Shown here piece after piece: positions 28,035-37,229 of a stretch of 64,000 bases of DNA. Both the position numbers and the translations under genes were made by a program. Source of the DNA: Marinobacter sp. F3R11 (GTDB lineage Bacteria; Pseudomonadota; Gammaproteobacteria; Pseudomonadales; Oleiphilaceae); contig NZ_QOCH01000003.1 in NCBI RefSeq assembly GCF_003318275.1, positions 126,618-190,617 on the forward strand, given 5' to 3'. The notes below the pieces were generated by a model. The model ran no database searches. It saw nothing but the letters and a program-made list of their open reading frames with translations, and was not told the origin of the DNA. How positions within the stretch are numbered: the first letter of the stretch is position 1; each line of letters opens with the position of its first letter.

Positions 28035-29315
28035 ATGGAATGGCTCACTCACTCTCAAACGGGATTTCAACAAGCTGCGCGCTATCTGTTAGGCATGCGT
28101 CTGGCGGTTGTCGGGATCCAGCTTACCGCTCTGGCGGTAGCAGAAACCGTTATCACGCTTGCATACCGTGCTGAAGCACTCGTTATATGCCTGCTCTATG
28201 GCGTTGTCGCGACGCTGGGCTGGCTCTGGTTTACCCGACGACCACCACGCTCGCCGGCAAGCGTAAGCGCCGGCCTCGCCCTCGACCTGGCCTTGATAGG
28301 TATCTGGCTGTTTCTGACAGGCGGCTATACCAACCCGCTGGTTTCCTTACTGCTGCTGCCTATCGCTGTGGCGATCATTCTGGTACCCCTTAGTCAAAGC
28401 ATTGCCCTGACGCTTACAGGAATTGCGGTCTACACAGTCCTGGTTGTCTGGCATACCCCGCTTACCCATGACCACGGCCATAACCATAACCACGCCAATC
28501 TGGCGCAGTTGCACCTGGTCGGAATGTGGATCACCTTTGCTCTGACGGCTGTAATTCTGCTGCTGGTGGTGGGTGCTCTCGCACGCCGGTTGCGTCAGCA
28601 ACAGGAGCAACTGTCGAGCATCCGGGAAACGCGCCTGCGCGATGAACAGATTATCGCACTGGGGCTTTCTGCCGCCGCCGTTGCCCATCGTTTGAGTACG
28701 CCTTTGAATACCATGACGTTGCTGGTCGATGAGATCCGTTCAGCCTTCCCCGATCCAGACCTTGCTGAAGACCTGAGTCTCATGGAACAACAGCTGACTC
28801 TTTGTAGCAAACACCTGCAGCAACTTTCCAACACCGCCATACAGGCCAAAACCGCGCAACTGGAAAATCTCTCTGTTCAGGACTGGGTGGCGCGACTGAA
28901 AGAGTCAGCCACACTCCTCTGGCCCGCCGCCCCAATTGAGTGGTCGACAGAACTTCCGGATTGCCGGGTTGCGGTGGATGCTACTCTGGACCAGGCTATC
29001 CTCAACCTTCTGGCCAACGCTCTTACCGCGAGCCCGGCATGGGTAGGCGTCAGTGTGCGCCAGGCAACTACCGGCAGAATAGAAATGGTGGTCAAGGATC
29101 AGGGCGATGGCCTGGAGGATACTCTGCAGGAAACACCGGGAGAACAGATTGTGGGCTCAGAGAACGGCCTGGGGGTGGGCCTCTTTCTTTCAAACGCGAC
29201 GATCCAGCGACTGGGAGGCACTCTGAAAGCGCGTGTTGACCAGGATGGCACAACCATGATCATCGATTTGCCGGAAGCCGGGGCTGATAAAACTAACCTC
29301 GGAGGGAGCAAGTGA
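28035..29315 (+). CDS. RegB/PrrB-like sensor histidine kinase
   Basis: A 426-residue membrane kinase. Six hydrophobic segments lie within residues 20-185. The quinone-site signature of RegB/PrrB kinases is present as GGYTNPLVSLLLLP (96-109). A His-rich loop, HDHGHNHNH (about 145-153), precedes the last helix. The phosphorylation box is AVAHRLSTPLNTM with His218, but the residue after it is Arg219 instead of the usual Glu. The ATPase domain has LNLLANALTASP, DQGDGL and GLGVGLFLSN. It overlaps the response regulator gene by 4 bp. By family it would sense respiratory redox state. No ribosome site is evident. Confidence 0.85.
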   Translation: MEWLTHSQTGFQQAARYLLGMRLAVVGIQLTALAVAETVITLAYRAEALVICLLYGVVATLGWLWFTRRPPRSPASVSAGLALDLALIGIWLFLTGGYTNPLVSLLLLPIAVAIILVPLSQSIALTLTGIAVYTVLVVWHTPLTHDHGHNHNHANLAQLHLVGMWITFALTAVILLLVVGALARRLRQQQEQLSSIRETRLRDEQIIALGLSAAAVAHRLSTPLNTMTLLVDEIRSAFPDPDLAEDLSLMEQQLTLCSKHLQQLSNTAIQAKTAQLENLSVQDWVARLKESATLLWPAAPIEWSTELPDCRVAVDATLDQAILNLLANALTASPAWVGVSVRQATTGRIEMVVKDQGDGLEDTLQETPGEQIVGSENGLGVGLFLSNATIQRLGGTLKARVDQDGTTMIIDLPEAGADKTNLGGSK

Positions 29316-29845
29316 CTACAAACGAATGCTGGCTGCTTATTGACGATGACGAGGCCTTCCTGGAGATACTCCAGCGTGCTCTGAAACGCCAGGGGATTGA
29401 AGCCACAGGCACTCATTCCCGTGCCGAAGCACTTCGCGCCCTTGATACCCAGACCTTCCGGAAGTGCGTTCTGGACCTGAACCTGGCGGGTGAGAGCGGC
29501 CTTCAACTCCTGCCCGAACTTCTGACCAAAATACCCGGCCTCGACGTACTGGTGCTAACAGGCTATGGCAGTATAGCCACCGCCGTTGAAGCCATGCGCC
29601 GCGGTGCCGTCAATTATTTATGTAAGCCGGTTACTGTTAATCAGCTCATCACCGGTTTTGAAGCCCTGCCGACATCGCCGGAACTGCGACATGAACCACC
29701 GTCGGTGGAAGAAATGGAGTGGGAGCACATTCAGCGAGTTCTGAATGAGCATGAGGGCAATGTTTCTGCTACAGCCAGAGCTCTGCACATGCACCGGAGA
29801 ACCCTGCAGAGAAAGCTGCAAAAGCATTCACGCTGGCGCAACTAG
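29312..29845 (+). CDS. RegA/PrrA-like response regulator
   Basis: A 177-residue regulator. The receiver domain (1-120) has the acidic pocket IDDDE at 10-14, phospho-acceptor Asp55 in VLDLNL, and Lys in LCKPV. A short linker leads to a Fis-type helix-turn-helix at about 135-175 (GNVSATARALHMHRRTLQRKL), the hallmark of the RegA/PrrA/ActR family. The start is GTG inside the kinase stop (GTGA), with GGAGG upstream. In other proteobacteria this pair switches genes for respiration, carbon and nitrogen metabolism with oxygen; targets here cannot be seen. Confidence 0.9.
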   Translation: MTTNECWLLIDDDEAFLEILQRALKRQGIEATGTHSRAEALRALDTQTFRKCVLDLNLAGESGLQLLPELLTKIPGLDVLVLTGYGSIATAVEAMRRGAVNYLCKPVTVNQLITGFEALPTSPELRHEPPSVEEMEWEHIQRVLNEHEGNVSATARALHMHRRTLQRKLQKHSRWRN

Positions 29846-29861
29846 ATTACAAACCACTAAA

Positions 29862-29902
29862 TTGATATACATCAAAATCATTTTCCTTTGCATGGGTATT
29901 CT
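29862..29902 (+). promoter_or_regulatory. Anr/FNR box and -10 element upstream of the GGDEF-EAL gene
   Basis: TTGAT-ATAC-ATCAA at 29862-29875 is a perfect match to the Anr/FNR consensus. A TATTCT -10 sits at 29897-29902, giving a predicted start near 29909 and placing the box centre at about -40.5, the class II activator position. The gene starts 127 nt further on. Confidence 0.7.
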
Positions 29903-30035
29903 GCGCGGCTGCTTTTCCGCAAAGGGCGCTGGCAAACAATGGATGCTGCGCGTATAAATCAATATCAGGATCAATCTAACGGGACAGGGAGAACAGTCGC
30001 ACTTTTTAGTTTGTGGCCGGAGCACAACTTCAGTT

Positions 30036-32162
30036 ATGCCAGATATAGACATTCCGGAACCCGAAGCGCCCTGCTCCCAGATTGATCTGGAGCGCCTTTC
30101 ACTGGTTGCCAGTGTTACGCCAAATATGGTTCTTATCCTTGACGCAGAAGGGATTGTTCAGTGGGCTAACCCCTGCTTCGAAGAGCATACCGGTTATCTG
30201 CTGCAGGATATTCTCGGTACCCACCCGAACAAGCTTCTGAATGGCCCGGGGACAGACCCGGACACAATAAAGGACATCACCCGAAAACTGTGCGAGAGGA
30301 ACCCGTTTGCAGAAGACATTCTGCTATACACCCGCTCCGGCGCACCATTCTGGGCCCATCTCAACTGTGTTCCTGTCAGCGCAGAAGCGGGTGTAAAACC
30401 CGGGTTCATTGCCATCATGAACAACATTTCGGACCACAAGCAAGGCGAACGCGGCTTGCGCATTGCCGCCTGCGTATTTGACCGCAGCCACGAAGCCATC
30501 ATCATTTCCGATCATAACAACCGTATACTGGACGTAAACCCGGCCTTCTCCCGCATTACCGGATACAGTCGTTCAGACGTACTGGGGCTCAACCCATCCA
30601 TCCTCAGCTCCGGTCGTCACTCACCTGACTACTACCGTTCCATGTGGAAAAGTATTCAGGAAAATAACCACTGGCGCGGCGAGATCTGGAACCGGCGGAA
30701 AAACGGCGAGGAATTTGTCGAGTTGCAATCTATCAGTCGCGTGCATCTTGAAGAGCCCGGCCGCTACTACCATGTGGCCACATTCACCGACATTACCGCC
30801 CTGAAAAATCATGCCAAAGAGCTGGATTGGGCAGCCAACTATGACGAACTCACCGGCCTGCCTAACCGCCAGCGTCTCAAAGACCGCCTGGCCAAAGCCC
30901 GAACCCGCGCAGATCAACAGCAAAAGACCCTGTCAGTCTGTTACCTGGACCTGGACGGCTTCAATGCTATCAATGACAGCTTCGGTCATACCATTGGTAA
31001 CCAGATACTGTGTATTCTGGCTGGACGCCTGGCACAGGCTCTGCGCAGTGGCGATACCGCTGCCCGTATCGGCGGCGACGAGTTCGGCCTGATTCTTCAG
31101 AGTGATAATCACGACGTCATCTATCAGCAGATATTGTCCATTATCAATGAGCCCGTTGATCCGGGCACAGGTACAGGGCCGGTCACTCTCACCGCAAGCC
31201 TGGGCATCACCCGCTACCCCGAAGATAATGCGGATGCCGAAGGGCTGATCCGCCATGCCGACCAGGCCATGTACTCTGCCAAGGAGAGAGGGCGGAACCA
31301 GCTGCACTTTTTTGACCCGGAACTGAACGAACACCGGCAGCAACGGCGTAAACAGCTTACGGAAATCACCCGGGCCCTCGAAAATGAAGAGTTTGAACTC
31401 TATTTCCAGCCTCAGGTACGCATAGCCGATTGTAAGGTAGTGGGTTTCGAGGCGCTTATTCGCTGGAAACATCCGTATAAAGGATTACTACACCCGGCAG
31501 CTTTTCTTCCCACACTGGAAGACAGCCACTTGGAGGTCCCCTTGGGCCAATGGGTTCTGAAAGAGGCCATTTATCAGATGAACCTCTGGCATCAAGCCGG
31601 TCAGGATCTGTCGGTCAGCATCAATATCAGCGCTCGACACCTGATGGACCACAGCTTCACACGCTACCTGGAAAGTTATCTGCACAGCCACCCGGATGTG
31701 AATCCCGGTAAAATCACACTGGAAGTTCTTGAGTCAACTGCACTTGATGATATCCGGCGAGCCAGCAACGTGCTTACCCGGTGTCAGGAACTGGGAATTC
31801 GTATCGCCCTGGATGATTTCGGCACAGGGTTTGCCTCACTCACCTACATGCGCACACTACCGGTCGACCTGGTTAAAATTGACAAGAGTTTTGTGCTCAA
31901 TATGCTCAATGATACAAACGACAGGGCCATTGTGGAGAGCGTGATTTTTCTGGGCCAGAGATTCTCCCACCCAATTCTGGCAGAAGGTGTTGAAACCATG
32001 GTTCATGCCCAAGCCTTGCGTCAGCTAGGCTGCAATTACGCTCAGGGCTACGGAATAGCGCGCCCGATGCCAGCGGGCGAAATACAGGAATGGATGCAGC
32101 AGTGGCACGAAAAAAACAGCGCCTCTGAAAAGCAGGTGTGTGCCCGTACACAAGGCTGGTAA
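30036..32162 (+). CDS. PAS-PAS-GGDEF-EAL cyclic di-GMP protein
   Basis: A 708-residue soluble protein. PAS domains lie at about 22-135 and 145-255, GGDEF at about 262-425 and EAL at about 440-690. The cyclase motif GGDEF is intact at 346-350, with inhibitory site RSGD at 337-340. The EAL domain keeps its catalytic set: Glu472 in EALIRW, Asn530, Glu563, Asp593-Asp594 in DDFGTG, Lys614 or Lys617 and Glu650. Either activity could therefore work; in such hybrids one is often regulatory. The position behind an Anr box suggests induction at low oxygen. The ribosome site is weak. Confidence 0.9.
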   Translation: MPDIDIPEPEAPCSQIDLERLSLVASVTPNMVLILDAEGIVQWANPCFEEHTGYLLQDILGTHPNKLLNGPGTDPDTIKDITRKLCERNPFAEDILLYTRSGAPFWAHLNCVPVSAEAGVKPGFIAIMNNISDHKQGERGLRIAACVFDRSHEAIIISDHNNRILDVNPAFSRITGYSRSDVLGLNPSILSSGRHSPDYYRSMWKSIQENNHWRGEIWNRRKNGEEFVELQSISRVHLEEPGRYYHVATFTDITALKNHAKELDWAANYDELTGLPNRQRLKDRLAKARTRADQQQKTLSVCYLDLDGFNAINDSFGHTIGNQILCILAGRLAQALRSGDTAARIGGDEFGLILQSDNHDVIYQQILSIINEPVDPGTGTGPVTLTASLGITRYPEDNADAEGLIRHADQAMYSAKERGRNQLHFFDPELNEHRQQRRKQLTEITRALENEEFELYFQPQVRIADCKVVGFEALIRWKHPYKGLLHPAAFLPTLEDSHLEVPLGQWVLKEAIYQMNLWHQAGQDLSVSINISARHLMDHSFTRYLESYLHSHPDVNPGKITLEVLESTALDDIRRASNVLTRCQELGIRIALDDFGTGFASLTYMRTLPVDLVKIDKSFVLNMLNDTNDRAIVESVIFLGQRFSHPILAEGVETMVHAQALRQLGCNYAQGYGIARPMPAGEIQEWMQQWHEKNSASEKQVCARTQGW

Positions 32163-32187
32163 CCAAAACGACGGGATCACTGACTTT

Positions 32188-32847
32188 CTAACGATACCGA
32201 CGTTGGTCCAGCGTTGTCAGCCGGTCCGGGTGAAACACCATCATGCCAGTAACAACAGCCCCATTCACAAAACCCTCAGGGAGCATGAACAGGGGCAGAT
32301 ACCGAAGATAATCGTGAACCAGCTCTGAAAATTCATATACACCGCTAAGCCAGAGCATCATGCACATCACCATCCCGGCGACAACGACTGACATCCCCGC
32401 CCCGAAAAAACCACAGATAAAAATATAGGCAAAAAAGTTGCTGAAATCCCGGTGCCTTTCCCAAAGCATGATGCCCTGGGTAACCAGCGCGGGAACCATA
32501 ACAGTCACAAAGCCGTTGGCGGCGAACATCATGACCGGCTCCCGGCCCGTTATCACCGTAATGGCCAAAGCCAGGAGTCCGGCAAATATTGCGAGCCCCC
32601 AGCCCAGCATCAGTGTGACCACAGTAATGCCAAAGATATGGATCGCTAACCCGGGATAGATACCGGCCCGCAACTGCCAGATAAAACCCAAAGCAACGGC
32701 AGCACCAAAAAAGGAATGCTGCAGGGCATTGTCAGAAACCAGAACTCGCCAGCGCACAGACCGGGCGGCCTGTACAAGAATCAACAGAAACAGGGCCAGA
32801 GTGACAACCCATTGCCCGGTAGATAGCAAATTATCGGTCATGCCCAT
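32188..32847 (-). CDS. CbiM-like energy-coupling-factor permease component
   Basis: A 219-residue membrane protein with six or seven helices, similar to CbiM/NikM, the substrate-specific subunit of ECF cobalt/nickel importers. AIHIFGITVVTLMLGWGLAIFAG and LPEGFVNGAVVTGMMV are family features. It lacks the Met-His-Ile N-terminus that binds the metal in CbiM/NikM; instead it begins MGMTDNLLSTG. CbiN, CbiQ and CbiO are not adjacent. It therefore may be an orphan with altered substrate. Confidence 0.75.
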   Translation of the reverse strand: MGMTDNLLSTGQWVVTLALFLLILVQAARSVRWRVLVSDNALQHSFFGAAVALGFIWQLRAGIYPGLAIHIFGITVVTLMLGWGLAIFAGLLALAITVITGREPVMMFAANGFVTVMVPALVTQGIMLWERHRDFSNFFAYIFICGFFGAGMSVVVAGMVMCMMLWLSGVYEFSELVHDYLRYLPLFMLPEGFVNGAVVTGMMVFHPDRLTTLDQRRYR

Positions 32848-32960
32848 ATTGCAGTACGCCCATTAAAATCTGGAACACACCCAATGATAACGGCCCTGAC
32901 CGCCATACGGCCAATGATCTGTATCAGCAGAAAACTGAATTAACGCAGTAGTGCCCCTTG

Positions 32961-34694
32961 TCAGGCGGTATGTTTCAACGGCATGTGGCTGTCGGTAAGA
33001 GCCTGCCAGGCTTCATAGGTGCTGAGAAACACCTGGCCGCCCAGATGGGAGATCAGCTCAGTACCTTTTAACCGATCCATAACCGGCCCTTTCACCTCAG
33101 AAAGATGCAGACATACTCCTGCATCTTTAAGACGTTCGTTTATCGCCTCCAGGCTTTCCAGTGCAGACGCATCTATCTGGTTGACGGCCGGGCACACCAA
33201 TACGAGATCTTTCAACTCCGGCTCACCAATAACCAGATCCATCACCGTTTCTTCCAGAAAGCGGGCATTGGCAAAATACAGGCTTTCATCCACCCGCAAG
33301 AAGGTGACTTTCGGGCATAGTTCCACATCATGACGAAGTACATTGCGGAAGTGCTCTGTACCGGGCACCCGACCAACGACCGCACTGTGAGGCCGGCTGG
33401 TACGATAAAGAAACAAACCTATGGAGAGCGCTACTCCCGCAATAATACCGGCTTCCACACTGTGTGCGAGTGTCAGCACGATGGTGGCCAGCATGGCCCC
33501 GAAATCCGTCCGCGAATACCGCCAGGTACGACCCAGCGCCGGTAAATCAATCAGCGTCGCCACGGCAACTATGATGGTCGCTGCAAGCGTTGCCTGTGGC
33601 AGGTAGGCAATAGCAGGCGTCAGAAACAAAGTGGCGAGGGCAATCCCCACAGCGGCGTATGCACCTGCAGCCGGAGTTTCCGCTCCGGCATCAAAATTAA
33701 CTACCGACCGGGAGAACCCGCCTGTTACCGGCATACCCCCGGAGAACCCGGCACCAAGGTTGGCTGTTCCCAAACCAATCAACTCCTGATCCGGGTCAAT
33801 CCGCTGGCGCCGTTTTGCGGCGAGAGTCTGGCCTACAGAAACCGACTCCACAAAACCCACAACACTGATGAGCAGCGCACTGACCGCCAGCTGCTGCCAT
33901 AGCCCCCAGTCCATCGGAGGCATGGTCAGCTCCGGAAGACCCGATGGCACCTTCCCAACCAGGCGCACTCCCTGATCACCCAGCCCGAACTGCCAGGCAA
34001 CCAGCGTCGTTACGAGTACCGCAAGAATCGGCGCCGTTTTGGTGATGATATCGGCAGAGCGTGACCCTACGCCCGAACGTATCAAGAGGGGCTTGAGCTG
34101 TTTACGCGCAAACACAAGAAACAACAGCGCACCTATGCCGATCATCAGGGTTGGCATATTGGTATCACCGACCGACTGTGCCAGCGACTGTCCAATCGTC
34201 AGAAGATTGTGGCCAGTCGCCTGCACCCCGAAGATGTGTTTGAGCTGGCTGGCAGCAATTACAATCCCGGAAGCCGTGATAAAACCGGAGATAACAGGAT
34301 GGCTGAGAAAGTTGGCGAGAAATCCTAGCCGGAAAATACCCATCATTGTGAGCATCAGCCCCGACATGACAGCCAGAAGAATGGCTCCTGCCACATAGTC
34401 AGGGCTACCCGCCTCAGCCAGCGGCTCCAGCGCGGCCGCAGTCATCAGGGATGCCACCGCCACCGGGCCAACCGAGAGCGTGCGGCTTGTCCCGAAAACC
34501 GCGTAAATTACCAGCGGAAGAATACTGGCATACAACCCGACCTGAGCGGGCAATCCAGCCAGCAGTGCGTAAGCCAGGGACTGGGGAATCAGCATAACGG
34601 TCACAATGACCGCAGCCACCAGATCACTGGTGGCCTGGCCCCGACCATATTGTGGCGCCCACTGAAGAACAGGCAGAAAGCGTTTGAAGTTCAT
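32961..34694 (-). CDS. SulP-family anion transporter with STAS domain
   Basis: A 577-residue protein. The SulP membrane core (about 20-430) opens with ATSDLVAAVIVTVMLIPQSLAYALLAGLP, the sulfate-transporter signature. A cytoplasmic STAS domain (about 445-560) contains VNQIDASALESLEAINERL. Bacterial SulP proteins import sulfate, bicarbonate or dicarboxylates. It lies 7 bp behind the MBL-fold gene, which points towards sulfur metabolism, but the anion is not shown by sequence. Confidence 0.9.
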   Translation of the reverse strand: MNFKRFLPVLQWAPQYGRGQATSDLVAAVIVTVMLIPQSLAYALLAGLPAQVGLYASILPLVIYAVFGTSRTLSVGPVAVASLMTAAALEPLAEAGSPDYVAGAILLAVMSGLMLTMMGIFRLGFLANFLSHPVISGFITASGIVIAASQLKHIFGVQATGHNLLTIGQSLAQSVGDTNMPTLMIGIGALLFLVFARKQLKPLLIRSGVGSRSADIITKTAPILAVLVTTLVAWQFGLGDQGVRLVGKVPSGLPELTMPPMDWGLWQQLAVSALLISVVGFVESVSVGQTLAAKRRQRIDPDQELIGLGTANLGAGFSGGMPVTGGFSRSVVNFDAGAETPAAGAYAAVGIALATLFLTPAIAYLPQATLAATIIVAVATLIDLPALGRTWRYSRTDFGAMLATIVLTLAHSVEAGIIAGVALSIGLFLYRTSRPHSAVVGRVPGTEHFRNVLRHDVELCPKVTFLRVDESLYFANARFLEETVMDLVIGEPELKDLVLVCPAVNQIDASALESLEAINERLKDAGVCLHLSEVKGPVMDRLKGTELISHLGGQVFLSTYEAWQALTDSHMPLKHTA

Positions 34695-34701
34695 GAGACG
34701 C

Positions 34702-35571
34702 TCAGAACAGGTTAATCGGAACTTTCAGATACACCTGCCCATTGTCCTCTGCCGGGGGCATTTCTCCCGCCCGCATATTCACTTGTACAGAGGGCAGTAT
34801 AAGCCGCGGCATGTCGAGGGTGGCATCACGCTCCGTGCGCATTTTTACAAACTCGTCTTCAGTCACACCATCATGCACATGAATATTGGCCGCGCGCTGC
34901 TCCGCTACGGTTGTCTCGTGTGCATAAACGTCTCTTCCCGGCGCCTTGTAATCATGGCAGAGGAAAATACGGGTCTCCGGAGGCAGCGACATTACCTTGC
35001 GAACAGACCTGTAAAGTGCCCTGGCATCGCCGCCGGGGAAATCGCAGCGTGCAGTCCCGTAATCTGGCATGAAAAGGGTGTCGCCGACAAAAGCAGCATC
35101 ACCGATAACATAGGTCAGGCACGCAGGTGTATGGCCGGGAGTATGCATAACACGGCCTTCAAGACCGCCTATCGCAAAGGTGTCTCCATCCCTGAATAAC
35201 TGGTCAAACTGACTGCCATCGCGGGCAAATTCGGTACCGGCGTTAAATGCCTTGCCAAAAATCTCCTGAACATCGCAGATATGGGCACCAATACCGGTTT
35301 TACCGCCCAGTTTCTCGTGCAGATAAGGCGCTGCAGACAAGTGATCTGCATGAACATGAGTTTCCAGAATCCACTCGACCTTCAGATTCTCAGAGCGTAC
35401 GTATTCGACAATTTCGTCCGCAGAACGTACATCGGTTTTGCCTGCGGCATAGTCAAAATCGAGCACTGAATCAAGAATGGCACAGGCCTGACTATCAGGA
35501 TCACGAACCACATAACTGAATGTATTGGTGGGTTCATCAAAAAAATGGTGGACGATCGGATTTTTGCTCAC
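34702..35571 (-). CDS. MBL-fold hydrolase, persulfide dioxygenase/Blh-like
   Basis: A 289-residue metallo-beta-lactamase-fold enzyme. Metal ligands are seen in ETHVHADHLSA (the HxHxDH motif), in MHTPGHTPACL, in VGDTLFMPDYGTARCDFPGG and in FLCHDYK. The DYGTARCDFPGG segment and overall length match the Blh/ETHE1 group, which oxidises glutathione persulfide to sulfite. The frame is open from GTG 35580, but the ACGGAGG site fits GTG 35571 better (8 nt), giving MSKNPIVHHFF. It is the first gene of a probable operon with the SulP transporter. No ArsR-type (BigR) repressor gene is next to it. Confidence 0.83.
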   Translation of the reverse strand: MSKNPIVHHFFDEPTNTFSYVVRDPDSQACAILDSVLDFDYAAGKTDVRSADEIVEYVRSENLKVEWILETHVHADHLSAAPYLHEKLGGKTGIGAHICDVQEIFGKAFNAGTEFARDGSQFDQLFRDGDTFAIGGLEGRVMHTPGHTPACLTYVIGDAAFVGDTLFMPDYGTARCDFPGGDARALYRSVRKVMSLPPETRIFLCHDYKAPGRDVYAHETTVAEQRAANIHVHDGVTEDEFVKMRTERDATLDMPRLILPSVQVNMRAGEMPPAEDNGQVYLKVPINLF

Positions 35572-35655
35572 AGTATTCACCTCCGTTGGGGTGGCCCCTT
35601 GATTTCTTATTCTAAGGATATACCAAAACGGAATATTAGGTGAAATTCTCTTTTC

Positions 35656-37164
35656 CTATCTGCGTGATACTCCTGATGCATCAACGAGACAGTCGCGCCC
35701 TGCCTGCTTTGCGAAGTAGACCCGCTCATCCGCCAGCCGGATAAGCGGGTCAGGCGAGGCCGGAATACCGCTAAGCTCTCCGATCGCAGCAATACCGGCA
35801 CTGACGGTCAGTGGTAATGTGCGGCCTTCAAAAATAAAGTCGTGATCACGTACCGAACAGATAATGCGGCTGACCGTGTCCCTCACATCGGCCTGGCTCA
35901 CCCCGCTGAATGCCACAACAAACTCTTCTCCGCCAAATCTCGCCACCACATCGGTTTCGCGGGTCTGCTCCAGCAGAATGTCGGCAAACCTGCGCAGACA
36001 GTAGTCTCCGCCCAGATGTCCACAGGAATCGTTGATCTGTTTAAACCGGTCGAGATCAAACATCGCCATAGTAAAATGCTCTCCATAGCGGTTGACGCGG
36101 CTAAGCATTTCATTAAGCCTGGGCATAAGATATCGCCGGTTATGCAAAGTAGTCAGGGGATCGCGAATAGACTGGTTAAGCAGCTCGCTTTCAAGCCGGT
36201 GGCGCTCAAGTGCGCCGGAGAGCAGGCCCGACACTATAATAAGAAGATCTGCCTGATCCTCACGCCAGGCCCGCTCGCGAAGAGAGTCCACGCCAAAGAA
36301 ACCGGTAACAACACCCCGGACCCGGATCGGCACGCAGAACATTGAACAGACACTCTGCTGCTCCAGCAGTTCTCGTTCGGGCCCGGCGGGTAACTGGTCC
36401 AGCGCTTCAACAAATACAACCTTATTGCCGCTGACCATCTCTTCGATCTTGCCTTGCCACCACTCAAAATCTTCAGTCTGAACGTTACGCTGAGTATCGA
36501 TCAGAGATGGCACGCCAGGTGAACACCATTCGTGAGTATTGTCCATAACACGGTAGTCTGGTGAGAACCCATACACGTACGCCCGGTCGACCGCAAAAAA
36601 ACGGCCGATCGTTTCCAGGAGTTTGGAAATACACTGATCAATAGTGCCGAAGCTCAGATTGATAAACTCGGTAGACAGACTGGCAATTACTCTCTGAAAA
36701 TTCGCCTGAAAAGCCGACTCGGCCTCTCGGTCCCGAAGCGTGAACTCAAGCTCTTTATAATGCCCGATATTGTAAAACTGGCCATACCAGGCAGTACTTC
36801 CATCGATCTGGCGCTCGGGAATTGCGTGGACTTCAAACCATTCATAGTGTCCAGCTCTGACTTTCAGACGAGCCTGATACCGCCAGGGGGCGAGGGATTT
36901 GACAGATCCGGCAATACTCATTCTGACGCCACTGATGTCATCCGGGTGAATGACAGAAAACATGGCCCCAGCTTTTTTACGCAGAACAGCCGGGTCAAGC
37001 CCCAGAATACTCTGCACCTGATCGCTGACAAACAGGTATCTGTGTAGTTCACTGTCGGCACTCAGCCAATAAGTAAAGAGTACACCGGGAATACCCGAGG
37101 CCAGCTTTCTGAAAAAATAATCAGAGTCCGTGTTGCGCGGCCCCTCGCTGGACTGTTTAGTCAT
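35656..37164 (-). CDS. PAS-GAF-GGDEF diguanylate cyclase
   Basis: A 502-residue soluble protein. A PAS domain (about 20-140) is followed by a GAF domain (about 160-320; VCSMFCVPIRVRGVVTGFFGVDSL) and a GGDEF domain (330-495). The active site GGEEF is at 411-415, with a complete inhibitory site RETD at 402-405, so an active, feedback-controlled cyclase is expected. A strong intrinsic terminator lies 41 bp upstream of its ATG on the same strand, so readthrough from further upstream is unlikely unless attenuation is used. Confidence 0.9.
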   Translation of the reverse strand: MTKQSSEGPRNTDSDYFFRKLASGIPGVLFTYWLSADSELHRYLFVSDQVQSILGLDPAVLRKKAGAMFSVIHPDDISGVRMSIAGSVKSLAPWRYQARLKVRAGHYEWFEVHAIPERQIDGSTAWYGQFYNIGHYKELEFTLRDREAESAFQANFQRVIASLSTEFINLSFGTIDQCISKLLETIGRFFAVDRAYVYGFSPDYRVMDNTHEWCSPGVPSLIDTQRNVQTEDFEWWQGKIEEMVSGNKVVFVEALDQLPAGPERELLEQQSVCSMFCVPIRVRGVVTGFFGVDSLRERAWREDQADLLIIVSGLLSGALERHRLESELLNQSIRDPLTTLHNRRYLMPRLNEMLSRVNRYGEHFTMAMFDLDRFKQINDSCGHLGGDYCLRRFADILLEQTRETDVVARFGGEEFVVAFSGVSQADVRDTVSRIICSVRDHDFIFEGRTLPLTVSAGIAAIGELSGIPASPDPLIRLADERVYFAKQAGRDCLVDASGVSRR

Positions 37165-37200
37165 GAAGCACTCGCCTTCCGGGCGTCAATCAGCTTAGTC

Positions 37201-37229
37201 AAAAAAGTGTAGCCGACATCGGCTACACT
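37201..37229 (-). terminator. Rho-independent terminator on the minus strand, upstream of the PAS-GAF-GGDEF gene
   Basis: Inverted repeat 37206-37216 / 37219-37229 (11-bp arms; in practice a 10-bp stem with a 4-nt loop). On the minus strand it is followed by six T residues (A run 37201-37206). It has no T-run on the plus strand. No coding gene is transcribed into it, so it must end a non-coding RNA or act in the cyclase leader. Confidence 0.8.
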
